Of a DNA stretch of 64,000 bases, positions 9,322 through 17,817 are shown piece by piece. The notes below the pieces were generated by a model, which was given only the letters and a program-made list of their open reading frames with translations, was not told where the DNA came from and made no database searches. The DNA comes from Ruminiclostridium cellobioparum subsp. termitidis CT1112 (lineage in GTDB: Bacteria; Bacillota; Clostridia; Acetivibrionales; DSM-1351): the NCBI RefSeq assembly GCF_000350485.1, contig NZ_AORV01000072.1, positions 96,136-160,135 of the forward strand, read 5' to 3'. The stretch's first letter is position 1. Each line of letters opens with the position of its first letter. The translations under genes were made by a program, and so were the position numbers.

Positions 9322-10092
9322 TTAAATGATTTTTGCAGCACTGTCCATATCTGTATATAATGTTGCATTGTTATGGATCTTTAAGATTGAGGCAGGGCAT
9401 TTTTCAGATATGTCACCGGTAACAGTATCAAATACCGCCTGGGCTTTGGTACTTCCCGGAACCATACAAAATATGCAGTCAGCCGCTGCAAGAGCAGGTA
9501 TTGTAAGTGTCAGCGCATGAGTAGGAACCTTTTCCAGACTTTTGAAGCAGCCGTCGTTCACCTGCTGCCTCCTGCATTTTTCATCCAGTTCAACCACCTT
9601 TACCAGCTCGGGATCGTCGAAAAATGCCACATGAGGGTCGTTAAAGGCTATATGTCCGTTTTCGCCGATTCCCATACAAACAATATCAGTGGGAAATTGC
9701 TTCAGCAGCCCGGCATATCTTTTACATTCCTCATCAATATTGCTTACGTCGCCCTTAAGATAATTTACAGACTTAAACTGCTGCTTCTCAAACAGCCTGT
9801 CTCTGAGAAAATTTCCAAACCCCTGAGGTGCTTCTGGATCCAATCCGATATATTCATCCATATGGCAGGCGTTGATTCTGCCCCATTCTATTTCCTTATT
9901 GTGTGCCAGCGCATGTATAAATTCATTTTGTGAAGGTGCTGCCGCAAAAACTATGTTTATCTCGCTTTTTGTCTGCAGCAGTTGCTTTACTCTGGCTGTA
10001 AATTCTTTGGCAGCCTCCTCGCCAAGTGCTTTCCTTGTGTCATAAATATTTACTTTCAATTTATCCGCTTGAATTGTTTTTATAATTCCCAT
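9322..10092 (-). CDS. Glucosamine-6-phosphate deaminase/isomerase family protein (NagB-like)
   Basis: About 256 aa, starting at the ATG at 10090-10092 (MGIIKTIQADKLKVNIYDTR) behind a GGGAGGA ribosome site; the longer open frame overlaps the upstream gene and lacks one. Family motifs are clear: HMDEYIGL near residue 70, VCMGIGENGHIAFNDP near residue 130 and LTLTIPALAAADCIFCMVPG near 205. NagB converts glucosamine-6-phosphate to fructose-6-phosphate and ammonia, and relatives act as 6-phosphogluconolactonases. The GENGHIAFNDP form is closer to true deaminases. Beside an FGGY kinase and several dehydrogenases it may act on a phosphorylated sugar or amino sugar produced by the operon. Confidence 0.86.
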   Translation of the reverse strand: MGIIKTIQADKLKVNIYDTRKALGEEAAKEFTARVKQLLQTKSEINIVFAAAPSQNEFIHALAHNKEIEWGRINACHMDEYIGLDPEAPQGFGNFLRDRLFEKQQFKSVNYLKGDVSNIDEECKRYAGLLKQFPTDIVCMGIGENGHIAFNDPHVAFFDDPELVKVVELDEKCRRQQVNDGCFKSLEKVPTHALTLTIPALAAADCIFCMVPGSTKAQAVFDTVTGDISEKCPASILKIHNNATLYTDMDSAAKII

Positions 10093-10106
10093 TGAAATAT
10101 CCTCCC

Positions 10107-10925
10107 TTATACTCCTCCAAAACTTGAAAAACCGCCGTCCACAGGAACTGTGATCCCCGTCACAAAGGCTGAGGCCCTTGAAGACAGCCATATCAATGTT
10201 CCTACAAGATCACCGGGGTCTCCGAACTTACCCATTGGTGTATGCTGTATCACCTGCCGCCCTCTTGGAGTCAACTCTCCGCTTTGGGCATCAGTCATTA
10301 AAAATCTGTTCTGATCTGTCAGAAAGAAACCCGGAGCAATGGCGTTAACCCTGAGTTTATCCCCATACACCTGCGCCATATAGACAGCCAGCCATTGTGT
10401 AAAATTACTGACCGCCGCTTTTGCTGCCGCGTATCCCGGTGTACGTGTCAAAGGCCTGTAATAATTCATGGAGGAAATATTTATTATCACTCCTCCAGCT
10501 GCTTCAGCCATTACACGTCCGAATACCTGTGAGGGCAATACCGCTCCTGCCATTAAATTCAGGTCAACCACCTTTTGCAAGGCATCAGCTGAAAGATCAA
10601 AAAATGAGAGGGTGTCGGAAGTTGTTGCAGCCTTCATATTTCCTCCTACGGCATTTACAAGAATATCTATATGGCCGAACTCCTTCCCGATCCTGCCGCA
10701 CACCTCCCTTATGGAATTTATGTCCATGGCATCCATCTGATAACCCTCTGCTTTTACATTATGCACCTGTACGGTACCAGCCACCTTTTTGGCCATTTCC
10801 TCCCTTAAATCACAAACTGCAATGCAGGCCCCTGCCGAAGCCAGTCCCTGTGCCATGTCGGTGCCCAAAATTCCACCACCGCCGAGAATTACGGCGTTCT
10901 TCCCCTTTAAGTCAAATAACTCCAT
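10107..10925 (-). CDS. SDR-family oxidoreductase, similar to D-mannonate oxidoreductase/fructuronate reductase
   Basis: A 272-aa short-chain dehydrogenase. The cofactor loop is ILGGGGILG (residues 13-21), the NAG-type motif is VNAVGGNM, the catalytic Ser is in NISSMNYY (near residue 152) and the YxxxK pair is in YAAAKAAVSNF (near 164-174). The segment APGFFLTDQNRFL and the C-terminal VPVDGGFSSFGGV resemble the Bacillus SDR-type UxuB proteins, which interconvert fructuronate and mannonate. I recognise that resemblance from memory only. A GGGGAGG ribosome site lies 12-13 bases upstream of the ATG. It lies in the middle of the catabolic operon, consistent with a sugar-acid pathway. Confidence 0.88.
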   Translation of the reverse strand: MELFDLKGKNAVILGGGGILGTDMAQGLASAGACIAVCDLREEMAKKVAGTVQVHNVKAEGYQMDAMDINSIREVCGRIGKEFGHIDILVNAVGGNMKAATTSDTLSFFDLSADALQKVVDLNLMAGAVLPSQVFGRVMAEAAGGVIINISSMNYYRPLTRTPGYAAAKAAVSNFTQWLAVYMAQVYGDKLRVNAIAPGFFLTDQNRFLMTDAQSGELTPRGRQVIQHTPMGKFGDPGDLVGTLIWLSSRASAFVTGITVPVDGGFSSFGGV

Positions 10926-10943
10926 TTTAACTTTATGCCTCCC

Positions 10944-11885
10944 CTATGATTCATTTTCCAGTATCCTGAGCAAATTGACGGCCGATGCCATAGCCATCTT
11001 CTCATTGGCTTCCTTTGTAAATGCTCCTATATGTGAAGTCAGTATGAAATTGTCCAGGGATAAAAGCCTGTGTTCCCCGGGCGGTTCCTTTGAAAAAACA
11101 TCCTCTGCCGCGCCTGCAATAACCCCGTTGACCAGGGCATCATACAAATCATTTTCCTCCACCAGCTCTCCCCTGGAAGTATTTATAAGATATGCCGCCG
11201 ACTTCATTTTCTCCAGAGCTTTCCGGTTGATCATATGCTTTGTTTCATCAGTCAGAGGCATATGCAGAGTAATAAAGTCGGAGTTTCGGAGTATTTCCTC
11301 AACTCCGGTTAACTCTATTCCATATCGAATAATATTTACGTCATTTGCATTCACAAACGGGTCATATGCTGAAATTTTCATGCCAAGGCCATCAGCCATT
11401 CTTGCGACCTCCCTGCCTATGCAGCCCAGCCCCAGTATCCCCAGAGTTTTACCGGTAATTTCAACACCTTTTTTTCTATCCCAGCCGCCTTTTCTGGTGC
11501 TGCCTGCCGAATAGGGAATATCTCTGGCAAGAGTAAACATCAAACCTATGGCCAGCTCTGCTACAGACGTGGCATTGGTTCCAGCAGCTCTTTCCACTGA
11601 TATTTCAAGCTTCCTTGCGGCCTCCAGATCAATGTTGTCAAGCCCTGCACCATATTTTGACACCGCCCTGAGTTTATGTGAACTTTTTAAGACTTTTTCG
11701 GTTACAGGATCAATGCCTACAATAATCCCGTCAGCGCCGGCACATTTTTCAATCATCTGTTCTTCTGTAAATGCCATCCCGGTGTCATTGATTATTGTTT
11801 CAAAGCCCCGTTCCTTCAAAAGCCCACAAGCAGGTATACCCGACTCCTGAAACGACCTGGGCGTAATAAGTACTTTTTTCACCAT
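10944..11885 (-). CDS. D-isomer-specific 2-hydroxyacid dehydrogenase (phosphoglycerate dehydrogenase-like)
   Basis: About 313 aa. The start could be the GTG at 11889-11891 or the ATG two codons on at 11883-11885; I prefer the ATG because AGGTG precedes it closely. Family features are the NAD-binding LGILGLGCIGREVARMA (about residues 145-160), the catalytic Arg in INTSRGELVEENDL, the Glu region AAEDVFSKEPPG and the His in LTSHIGAFT near residue 285. Length is near 315, so it lacks the regulatory ACT domain of serine-pathway SerA. A catabolic 2-hydroxyacid (or 2-ketoacid) dehydrogenase role in this operon is therefore more likely than serine synthesis. Confidence 0.88.
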   Translation of the reverse strand: MVKKVLITPRSFQESGIPACGLLKERGFETIINDTGMAFTEEQMIEKCAGADGIIVGIDPVTEKVLKSSHKLRAVSKYGAGLDNIDLEAARKLEISVERAAGTNATSVAELAIGLMFTLARDIPYSAGSTRKGGWDRKKGVEITGKTLGILGLGCIGREVARMADGLGMKISAYDPFVNANDVNIIRYGIELTGVEEILRNSDFITLHMPLTDETKHMINRKALEKMKSAAYLINTSRGELVEENDLYDALVNGVIAGAAEDVFSKEPPGEHRLLSLDNFILTSHIGAFTKEANEKMAMASAVNLLRILENES

Positions 11886-11891
11886 CTTCAC

Positions 11892-14495
11892 CTACTTTAC
11901 AATGATTTTCTTATTGATCATTCTGATATTTTTGTTGGGACAGCGGTTAAAACACATTCCGCAGGCTACACATTCTTCACTGTTGATTTGGAGCCTGTCG
12001 GGTTCTCCGACACCGATTGCAAACTCACCGCAAATGGATTTACATAAGCCGCAGCCTTCACCGCAGCCGCAGTTCAGGCATTTTCCGGCCTCAGCTACGA
12101 CTTCTTCTTCACTGAGTGTTTTTGTGTTGAGTTTGCTCTCATCCTTGAAATATCCGGTTCTTTTCAAGACATACTTTTTGGAAATCACGGGGTATTCAGG
12201 TTCAAACTCGAGCACCGCAGCCTCTTTTGCCAGAAATTTATCTATTGAGCATGCGGCACGTTTTCCATCTGCAATGGCAGAAATAACCGAATCAATCCCT
12301 CTGATATTTCCGCCTGCAAAAACTCCTTCAATATTTGTTAGATTGGATTCTTTACGGCAAATCAGTGTTATATTTTCATCCAATTCCAGTTCAGCCGTAC
12401 AATTGTCGTCATACCTCCTGTTACCGGTTAAAATAACTGTTTCACAGGGGATTTCATAGGAAGCAAATGCAGCCTTCTCCGTTTTTCTCCGACCGCTTTC
12501 ATCAGGGCAGCACAATACCAGATTAGTCATATGTATTCCTGTTACTTTACCGTTCATAGTTTGAATAGCCTTTGGAGCCGAAAGATTCATAAGCCTTATG
12601 CCTTCCTCTTCGGCATGTTCAATATCCTCCTGTGTAGCCGGAATTTCATCTCTGGTACATTCATAAATGACATATACCTCTTCTGCACCCAGTCTTTTGG
12701 CTGTCCTGGCAGCATCCAGAGCAGTAAAATCATTTCCGGCGACAACCACTCTGCCCTTCAGCTTATGAAGCTTCCCTTCAAATACATTTTTCATGAAGGA
12801 TATGGAGGATAAAGCACCGTCGGCATCACGGCCCGGAATATTTCCTTTTACTCCGGTTCCGGCTCCCATTCCAAAAAATATGGCTGCATAATGCTGCTTC
12901 TTAAGTGACTCCACGGTGTAATCCCTGCCCAACGCCTTTCCGGTCACAAAATCCACTCCAAGGTCTTTAAGCATTTCGATTTCAGCATCCAGAATTTCAG
13001 GGGCCATCTTAAATCCGGACGCACCATATCTTAACGTTCCGCCGGTATAGCTCTCCTTTTCAAACACAGTTACAGCATATCCTGCCGTAGCAAGATAATA
13101 TGCACAGGACAGTCCGGCCGGCCCGGATCCTATAACCGCAATATTTTGATTTTTTTTATCCGCCGTTGGTTTTCCTGACACCCATCCGGTTTTTTTTCCA
13201 TAATCCAGTACAAATCTTTTTATTTCGCGTATATGCACCGGCTGGCCCGTATCTCCCCGTGTACATGCCGCTTCGCATGGATGATCGCATATGTGGGCAC
13301 ATACCGATTGCAGGGGATTCTTACCCATTATCAGGTCGAAAGCCGCTCTGAAGTCTCTTTGTGCCACTTTTTGTATGTAAGCCTGTGCAGGTACATGAAG
13401 CGGACATGCTGCTTTACACGGTGCTGCCAGGTTGGGTTTTGATATTTGGGCATATCCGTCATACAGCGTCAGCTCAGGTGCACTTTTTACCTCGGGTACA
13501 ATGAGATCGCGCATATCTCCCGCTGCTTTATATCCGTTTTGAAGCATGAATTTTTTCAATGCAGCTATTTGCCCCTCAATAAATCCAAACCCGCTTATGA
13601 GCGTTTCGGAACATATACCTACCAGATCTGCTCCCGACATGATCATCTCGGCAGCATCCTTATAGTTTCGTACTCCGCCGGCCTGCATGATTTTGCCTTC
13701 AGGTCCCAGGGCTTTCCTCATTTCATATGTGTCCCTTAAAGCAAGGGGCTTCAGCCAGGCTCCGGAATAGCAGGACATACTGATCTCCTCCTGCAGATGG
13801 TAAGCCGACTTTTTAGGGTCTTTCAGGTTGATGGGGGGAATTCCGAGACGGTTTGAGGTTCCTCCCACCGCATCTGCTCCGGCCTCATATGCCGCCCTGG
13901 CAATTTGTGCTATCCTGCCGCCTTCGGGAGTAAGCTTTACAAATACGGGTATTTTTATATTTTTTTTGATCTCTCCGACAACCTCCGCTACGACTTCGGC
14001 CTGCTGTCCCAAGCTGGCTCCGGTGCGTATGCCGCAGCCGTTGTCCCCGCCTGCCGAGAGCTCAACATTAAATGACATGTTGGGACAGCACATATTCAAC
14101 TCAATAATATCAGCGCCTGCCTCTTCAAATTTCCGGGCCATGTTAACCCAGCCCTCAACACCCCTGTCACCTGCATATGTAATATTGGCCATCAATATCA
14201 GTTCTTTCAGCACCTTTTTTGCATCTTCTACCAGCTTTAAGCCTTCAAAGAATTTTAATCTTTTTTCTGCCGTAAAGCACAGTGCATTTCTGTCCTCGAA
14301 TACCGCATATCTCGGCACCCTGTTTATATAAGGTTCAGGATCAATGGTAAGCTTGATGCTGGCTGCCGCCCATCCGGTCTCCTCAATGCGGAGAAGCTGT
14401 TTGACCGATTTGGTCGTCGGACCTGATGCCACATAAAACGGATTTTTAAAAGTAATTCCTCCGACTTCCACAGGTAAATACAAATCATTTTTCAC
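11892..14495 (-). CDS. PreA-PreT-like fusion: FMN TIM-barrel dehydrogenase fused to GltD-like flavoprotein and a 2x[4Fe-4S] ferredoxin domain
   Basis: An 867-aa protein with a GTG start and a GAGGGGA ribosome site. Residues 1-330 are a dihydroorotate/dihydropyrimidine-dehydrogenase TIM barrel (ASGPTTKSVKQL; ELNMCCPNMSF; VFVKLTPEGG; MQAGGVRNYKDA). Residues about 360-450 hold a cysteine-rich Fe-S segment (CKAACPLHVPAQAY; CAHICDHPCEAACTRGDTG). Residues about 465-760 are a GltD-type FAD/NAD domain (IAVIGSGPAGLSCAYYLA). The end has two 4Fe-4S motifs (CGLCKSICGEFAI; CVACGMCFNRCPNKNI). In mammalian dihydropyrimidine dehydrogenase the flavoprotein half comes first, so the order is permuted here. Where that enzyme has its catalytic Cys the sequence reads GASLGQ, so the residue is probably Ser. 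The substrate may not be a pyrimidine. Confidence 0.85.
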   Translation of the reverse strand: MKNDLYLPVEVGGITFKNPFYVASGPTTKSVKQLLRIEETGWAAASIKLTIDPEPYINRVPRYAVFEDRNALCFTAEKRLKFFEGLKLVEDAKKVLKELILMANITYAGDRGVEGWVNMARKFEEAGADIIELNMCCPNMSFNVELSAGGDNGCGIRTGASLGQQAEVVAEVVGEIKKNIKIPVFVKLTPEGGRIAQIARAAYEAGADAVGGTSNRLGIPPINLKDPKKSAYHLQEEISMSCYSGAWLKPLALRDTYEMRKALGPEGKIMQAGGVRNYKDAAEMIMSGADLVGICSETLISGFGFIEGQIAALKKFMLQNGYKAAGDMRDLIVPEVKSAPELTLYDGYAQISKPNLAAPCKAACPLHVPAQAYIQKVAQRDFRAAFDLIMGKNPLQSVCAHICDHPCEAACTRGDTGQPVHIREIKRFVLDYGKKTGWVSGKPTADKKNQNIAVIGSGPAGLSCAYYLATAGYAVTVFEKESYTGGTLRYGASGFKMAPEILDAEIEMLKDLGVDFVTGKALGRDYTVESLKKQHYAAIFFGMGAGTGVKGNIPGRDADGALSSISFMKNVFEGKLHKLKGRVVVAGNDFTALDAARTAKRLGAEEVYVIYECTRDEIPATQEDIEHAEEEGIRLMNLSAPKAIQTMNGKVTGIHMTNLVLCCPDESGRRKTEKAAFASYEIPCETVILTGNRRYDDNCTAELELDENITLICRKESNLTNIEGVFAGGNIRGIDSVISAIADGKRAACSIDKFLAKEAAVLEFEPEYPVISKKYVLKRTGYFKDESKLNTKTLSEEEVVAEAGKCLNCGCGEGCGLCKSICGEFAIGVGEPDRLQINSEECVACGMCFNRCPNKNIRMINKKIIVK

Positions 14496-15588
14496 AATAG
14501 CTACTTCCCCTCTGCTTGCTGATCAACTTAGGATTCACGATTTTTATTCCCTCTCTGGCCGATTTATATATCAAATTGACCACTTTCAATGCCTCAAGCC
14601 CGTCAATACCTCTCAAACCGGTTTTTGCATCTTGATTTTTCAGGCAGCATTCCATAAAGTGTCTAATTTCGCCTACATAACCCAGGTTGAACTTCTCGTC
14701 TACGGCGGGTTTTGACCAGCCGGTGGTTATTTCGGCCTTTTCAACGGTATAGCTCAGCCCCGGCATGGAGTAACAGCTTATGGCCGATGAGAAGGTCAGG
14801 TCAATATGCATGCACCCCTCGGTACCATATATATCTATAACATCCTCCATACCGCCCGTTGTAACATAATTTGCCTCCAGAAGCGCCGATGTTCCGTCTT
14901 CGAATTTGATCATACAGGCCGACCAGTCTTCCCCTTCCATCTGTTTATGAACCAGGTTAGTTTCTGCTCCTCCTGAAGTCATTGCAACCAGCTCGGTCCA
15001 GCTTCCCTCCTTTAAGGCAAGCATGAAGCCAACCGGATGTATCCCCAGATGAACCATACAACCGCCGCCGCAATACTTAAGCGTTTGAGCAAACGGCGAA
15101 TGCGAACCGCAATGGCATTCCCTCGCCCTTATGTACAGCGGCTTTCCTATACCGCCTTCCTTAATTACAGCCAATGCCTTGTTCATAGCTGGTGCAAACA
15201 GCCAATCCTCGGCATAGAACAGCTTTTTCCCTGCTTTTTCAGCTGCTTCCACCATTCGGGCAGCCTCTTCCACCGTTGTGGAAAGCGGCTTTTCAGATAT
15301 TACATGCAACCCCTTTTTAAAGGCTGCAACAGCTGCATCACAGTGCAGAAAATTGGGCATACAAATATCTGCAATATCGCAATCCGCCTCTGCTATGGCC
15401 TTTTCATAATTGTCATACACCTTGTAATTCCGAAGACCGTACCTCTCGGCAAGAGCTTCCACCCTTGATACATCCTTGTCACAGATGGCTGTTACCTCGG
15501 CAATATCAGTGCATCTTGCATAGCCGTCCATGTGCAGGTCGGCACTGAAGGCAGCACCAATCAGCAATACCCTGACTTTTTTATTCAT
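14485..15588 (-). CDS. Gfo/Idh/MocA-family NAD(P)-dependent oxidoreductase
   Basis: About 367 aa, started at the ATG at 15586-15588 (MNKKVRVLLIGAAFSADLHM) with GGAGGGA about 10 bases upstream; the open frame continues six codons to a TTG. The N-terminal Rossmann fold (VRVLLIGAAFSADLHMDGYA) and the EKP motif in LHVISEKPLSTT near residue 100 define the family. The C-terminal half is the expected alpha/beta dimerisation and substrate domain. Such enzymes oxidise or reduce sugars, inositols or sugar acids at one carbon. It is the first gene of the operon, and its stop overlaps the start of the next gene by 11 bp, indicating translational coupling. Confidence 0.9.
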   Translation of the reverse strand: MNKKVRVLLIGAAFSADLHMDGYARCTDIAEVTAICDKDVSRVEALAERYGLRNYKVYDNYEKAIAEADCDIADICMPNFLHCDAAVAAFKKGLHVISEKPLSTTVEEAARMVEAAEKAGKKLFYAEDWLFAPAMNKALAVIKEGGIGKPLYIRARECHCGSHSPFAQTLKYCGGGCMVHLGIHPVGFMLALKEGSWTELVAMTSGGAETNLVHKQMEGEDWSACMIKFEDGTSALLEANYVTTGGMEDVIDIYGTEGCMHIDLTFSSAISCYSMPGLSYTVEKAEITTGWSKPAVDEKFNLGYVGEIRHFMECCLKNQDAKTGLRGIDGLEALKVVNLIYKSAREGIKIVNPKLISKQRGSSYCEK

Positions 15589-15671
15589 TATTACTTGTCC
15601 CTCCAATATAATCTCCGTTAAAGGTATTAATTAAGTTAACATAAATCGGTGTACATTATATTCACATGCAG

Positions 15672-15694
15672 CAATGTAACCGGTGATTACATTG
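15672..15694. promoter_or_regulatory. Operator-like inverted repeat CAATGTAA-N7-TTACATTG
   Basis: Two perfect 8-base half-sites at 15672-15679 and 15687-15694 are separated by seven bases, 84 bp upstream of the first gene of the minus-strand catabolic operon and 290 bp upstream of the plus-strand secreted protein. The geometry suits a dimeric regulator of the LacI, GntR or similar type. No such regulator is encoded next to it in this window. The role is inferred. Confidence 0.55.
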
Positions 15695-15870
15695 TAGTGG
15701 AAGGAGTATTCTTTTCACATGGATTCATTTTATATTTACTATGGATTTGTTTTATACCGGTAAAAATAACTGACCGGGTAATTATTGAAATAAAATTTTT
15801 ACATTTATGTTATAAAATCGCTCCATACTTTTCCAAATTTAATTCAACTAAAATTAATATTAACAACATA

Positions 15871-15934
15871 GTGGTCTGTAACACCTAAAACCTAAGTGTT
15901 GTCCGGCGAGAAAAATTTAGGTTTTACAGATCAC
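15871..15934 (+). other. Leader element copy A: nested inverted repeats with a GTCCGGCGAG-containing loop
   Basis: An outer stem of GTGGTCTGTA (15871-15880) with TACAGATCAC (15925-15934) encloses an inner stem of AAAACCTAA (15887-15895) with TTAGGTTTT (15917-15925). The 21-base loop contains GTCCGGCGAGAAAAAT. It ends 48 bp before the start of the beta-helix gene. The left end TAGTGGTCTGT and the loop sequence TTGTCCGGCGAGAAAAATTT recur upstream of the TauE/SafE pair (copy B, 49690-49755). It could be a leader RNA or the remains of a small mobile element with terminal inverted repeats. Confidence 0.5.
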
Positions 15935-15982
15935 AAAGTGCACATCCAAATAAATTAACCAAAATTGAAAGGGGAATTTAAA

Positions 15983-17752
15983 ATGAAGGGGAAAGTGTAC
16001 AAACTATTGAAGGCAAGGCTTCTGCCGGTATTATTATCTGCGGCCGTTATTGTCACCATGCAGTTATCTCTGCCCGTTTATGCAGCATATGCCAATGCAG
16101 CCGCAGGCAAGACCGTGACTGCAAGTACCACCATGACAGGCTCGGCAGCATTAGCAACGGACGGCAATAAGGACACTGCCAATCATCTGGGAGTAAATCA
16201 GGGTCTGCAGTGGATTCAGATTGATCTGGGAGCCGGTTACAGTATCAATAAAATCAACCTCTGGCACTATTTCGGCGATGGCAGGACATATCATGACGTA
16301 ATTGTAAGAACTTCAACTACAGCAGATTTCAGCAGCGGAGTAAATACCGTTTTTAACAATGACACAAACAACAGTGCAGGCTTCGGAGCCGGATCGGATA
16401 CGGAATATGCCGAAACCAGCAGCGGAAAAACCATTAATTTTTCTGCTATTAATGCAAGATATGTAAGGCTGTATTCAAACGGAAGCAGTTCAAATGCCTT
16501 CAACCACTATGTGGAGGTGGAAGTCTGGACTGCCGATGTGCAGGCACCTGCCGCTTCCATATATGTTCCCTCGAAAAATGAACAGGGTATGTGGATCTGT
16601 CTTGACGGCTCAAATTCTGCCGGTACCAATCCAATGGGCGTCAGCGGAGACTTCTCGGGCATAAAATCATACAGCTGGGATTTCGGCGACGGCTCACAGG
16701 TTGATACGGGAGCCTTCAATAACACTATAACCCATAAATATGCTTCAGCCGGAACATATAACGTGTCACTTACCGTAACCGACTATAACAATTTAACAGC
16801 AACAACCACTGCTACAGTCAATGTGGCAGCTTCTCTTCCCAAAGCAGTGCCAAACGGATTTACCGCGTCAGATATCAACAATGCCATAGCATCACTTAAT
16901 GGAAACCCCGGCATTGTGAATCTTCCTGCAGGTACATATTCCGTTTCAACAACAATCAAGGTTCCTGCAAATGTTGTTTTACAGGGTGCCGGAACCACAA
17001 CCGTTCTGAAAAGTGCTGCCGATCCGGCCATTTCAATAACAGGCAACAATGCAAGGATAACAAACCTGAAACTTCAGGGTCCGGGACTGGAGACCGAAGG
17101 TATAGCCGCATCGGGCTTTAAAAATGTAATGATCGATCATTGTGACATTTCAAACTTCTCCATAGCCAATACTGCAGGAACCTACAGCTCGGTCACATAT
17201 GAATTCAATACCATTCATGACAATACAAAAGATGGGCTTGGCTATGGCGTAATGGTTGTTTCAGGAGCCTACGCCATGATAAGAAAAAATGAATTTTATG
17301 ATAACCGCCACTCTGTTGCAGGAGGAGGAAAGGGATCACAGGCAGGCTGGAAAACCTCCTATGACATTTACCAGAATACAATCGGCCATGCCGACAACAG
17401 TACGGCAGATGTGACCGTCGACGCCCATGCCGGAACACAGGGCAGAATCAGAATAAACAATAATACCTTTAAAGACCATCAATATTCCATTGGTCTGAGA
17501 GACGGCTGGGGTGAAATAAAAGGAAACAGCTTTACAAACATAAACCAGTACATCTGCAAATTTGACAAACCCGTATACAGCGACGGTGTTACTATTCCCG
17601 GTGCGGGCTGCAACAATTTTGACATCTCGGGAAATACCATCACAAATTGCAATGTTTACTGGCGTATGCTCTATGGAGCAGGCAATATCGTTTTAAACGG
17701 AAAGAATATAGACAGCATGATCCCGTATACCGGAACCGGAATATGGCAGTGA
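15983..17752 (+). CDS. Secreted protein with F5/8-type (discoidin), PKD and right-handed beta-helix domains
   Basis: A 589-aa exported protein. The ATG at 15983 follows AAAGGGG; an in-frame TTG at 15965 is less likely. A signal peptide covers about residues 1-33 (positive start, then LLPVLLSAAVIVTMQLSLPV, then YAAYANA). Residues about 35-185 look like an F5/8 type C carbohydrate-binding module (GKTVTASTTMTGSAALATDG; QWIQIDLGAGYSINKINLWH; NARYVRLYSNG). Residues about 200-285 are a PKD domain (YSWDFGDGSQVDTGAFNNT; ITHKYASAGTYNVSLTVTD). Residues about 290-589 form a parallel beta-helix (VNLPAGTYSVSTTIKVPANV; VLQGAGTTTVL) as in pectate lyases and related enzymes. The catalytic activity is not assignable. 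It may bind or cleave extracellular plant polysaccharide. Confidence 0.85.
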   Translation: MKGKVYKLLKARLLPVLLSAAVIVTMQLSLPVYAAYANAAAGKTVTASTTMTGSAALATDGNKDTANHLGVNQGLQWIQIDLGAGYSINKINLWHYFGDGRTYHDVIVRTSTTADFSSGVNTVFNNDTNNSAGFGAGSDTEYAETSSGKTINFSAINARYVRLYSNGSSSNAFNHYVEVEVWTADVQAPAASIYVPSKNEQGMWICLDGSNSAGTNPMGVSGDFSGIKSYSWDFGDGSQVDTGAFNNTITHKYASAGTYNVSLTVTDYNNLTATTTATVNVAASLPKAVPNGFTASDINNAIASLNGNPGIVNLPAGTYSVSTTIKVPANVVLQGAGTTTVLKSAADPAISITGNNARITNLKLQGPGLETEGIAASGFKNVMIDHCDISNFSIANTAGTYSSVTYEFNTIHDNTKDGLGYGVMVVSGAYAMIRKNEFYDNRHSVAGGGKGSQAGWKTSYDIYQNTIGHADNSTADVTVDAHAGTQGRIRINNNTFKDHQYSIGLRDGWGEIKGNSFTNINQYICKFDKPVYSDGVTIPGAGCNNFDISGNTITNCNVYWRMLYGAGNIVLNGKNIDSMIPYTGTGIWQ

Positions 17753-17817
17753 TGAAACTTATTTGACACAAAAATGTTTAATGTAAAAATAAGAGAATTG
17801 TAAATAATACAGTACCG

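Noticed and set aside
9322..10092. 6-phosphogluconolactonase as the main call
   Set aside because: The GIGENGHIAFNDP and HMDEYIGL motifs fit the deaminase/isomerase branch better; the lactonase remains only an alternative.
10421..11514. Plus-strand open frames of 169 and 241 codons opposite the SDR and 2-hydroxyacid dehydrogenase genes
   Set aside because: Both are mirror frames of clear dehydrogenase genes and show low-complexity Ser/Pro-rich translation typical of antisense frames.
15649..15888. A 79-codon plus-strand open frame in the divergent region
   Set aside because: It has no ribosome site, covers the operator-like repeat and part of the leader element, and its hydrophobic translation matches nothing I know.
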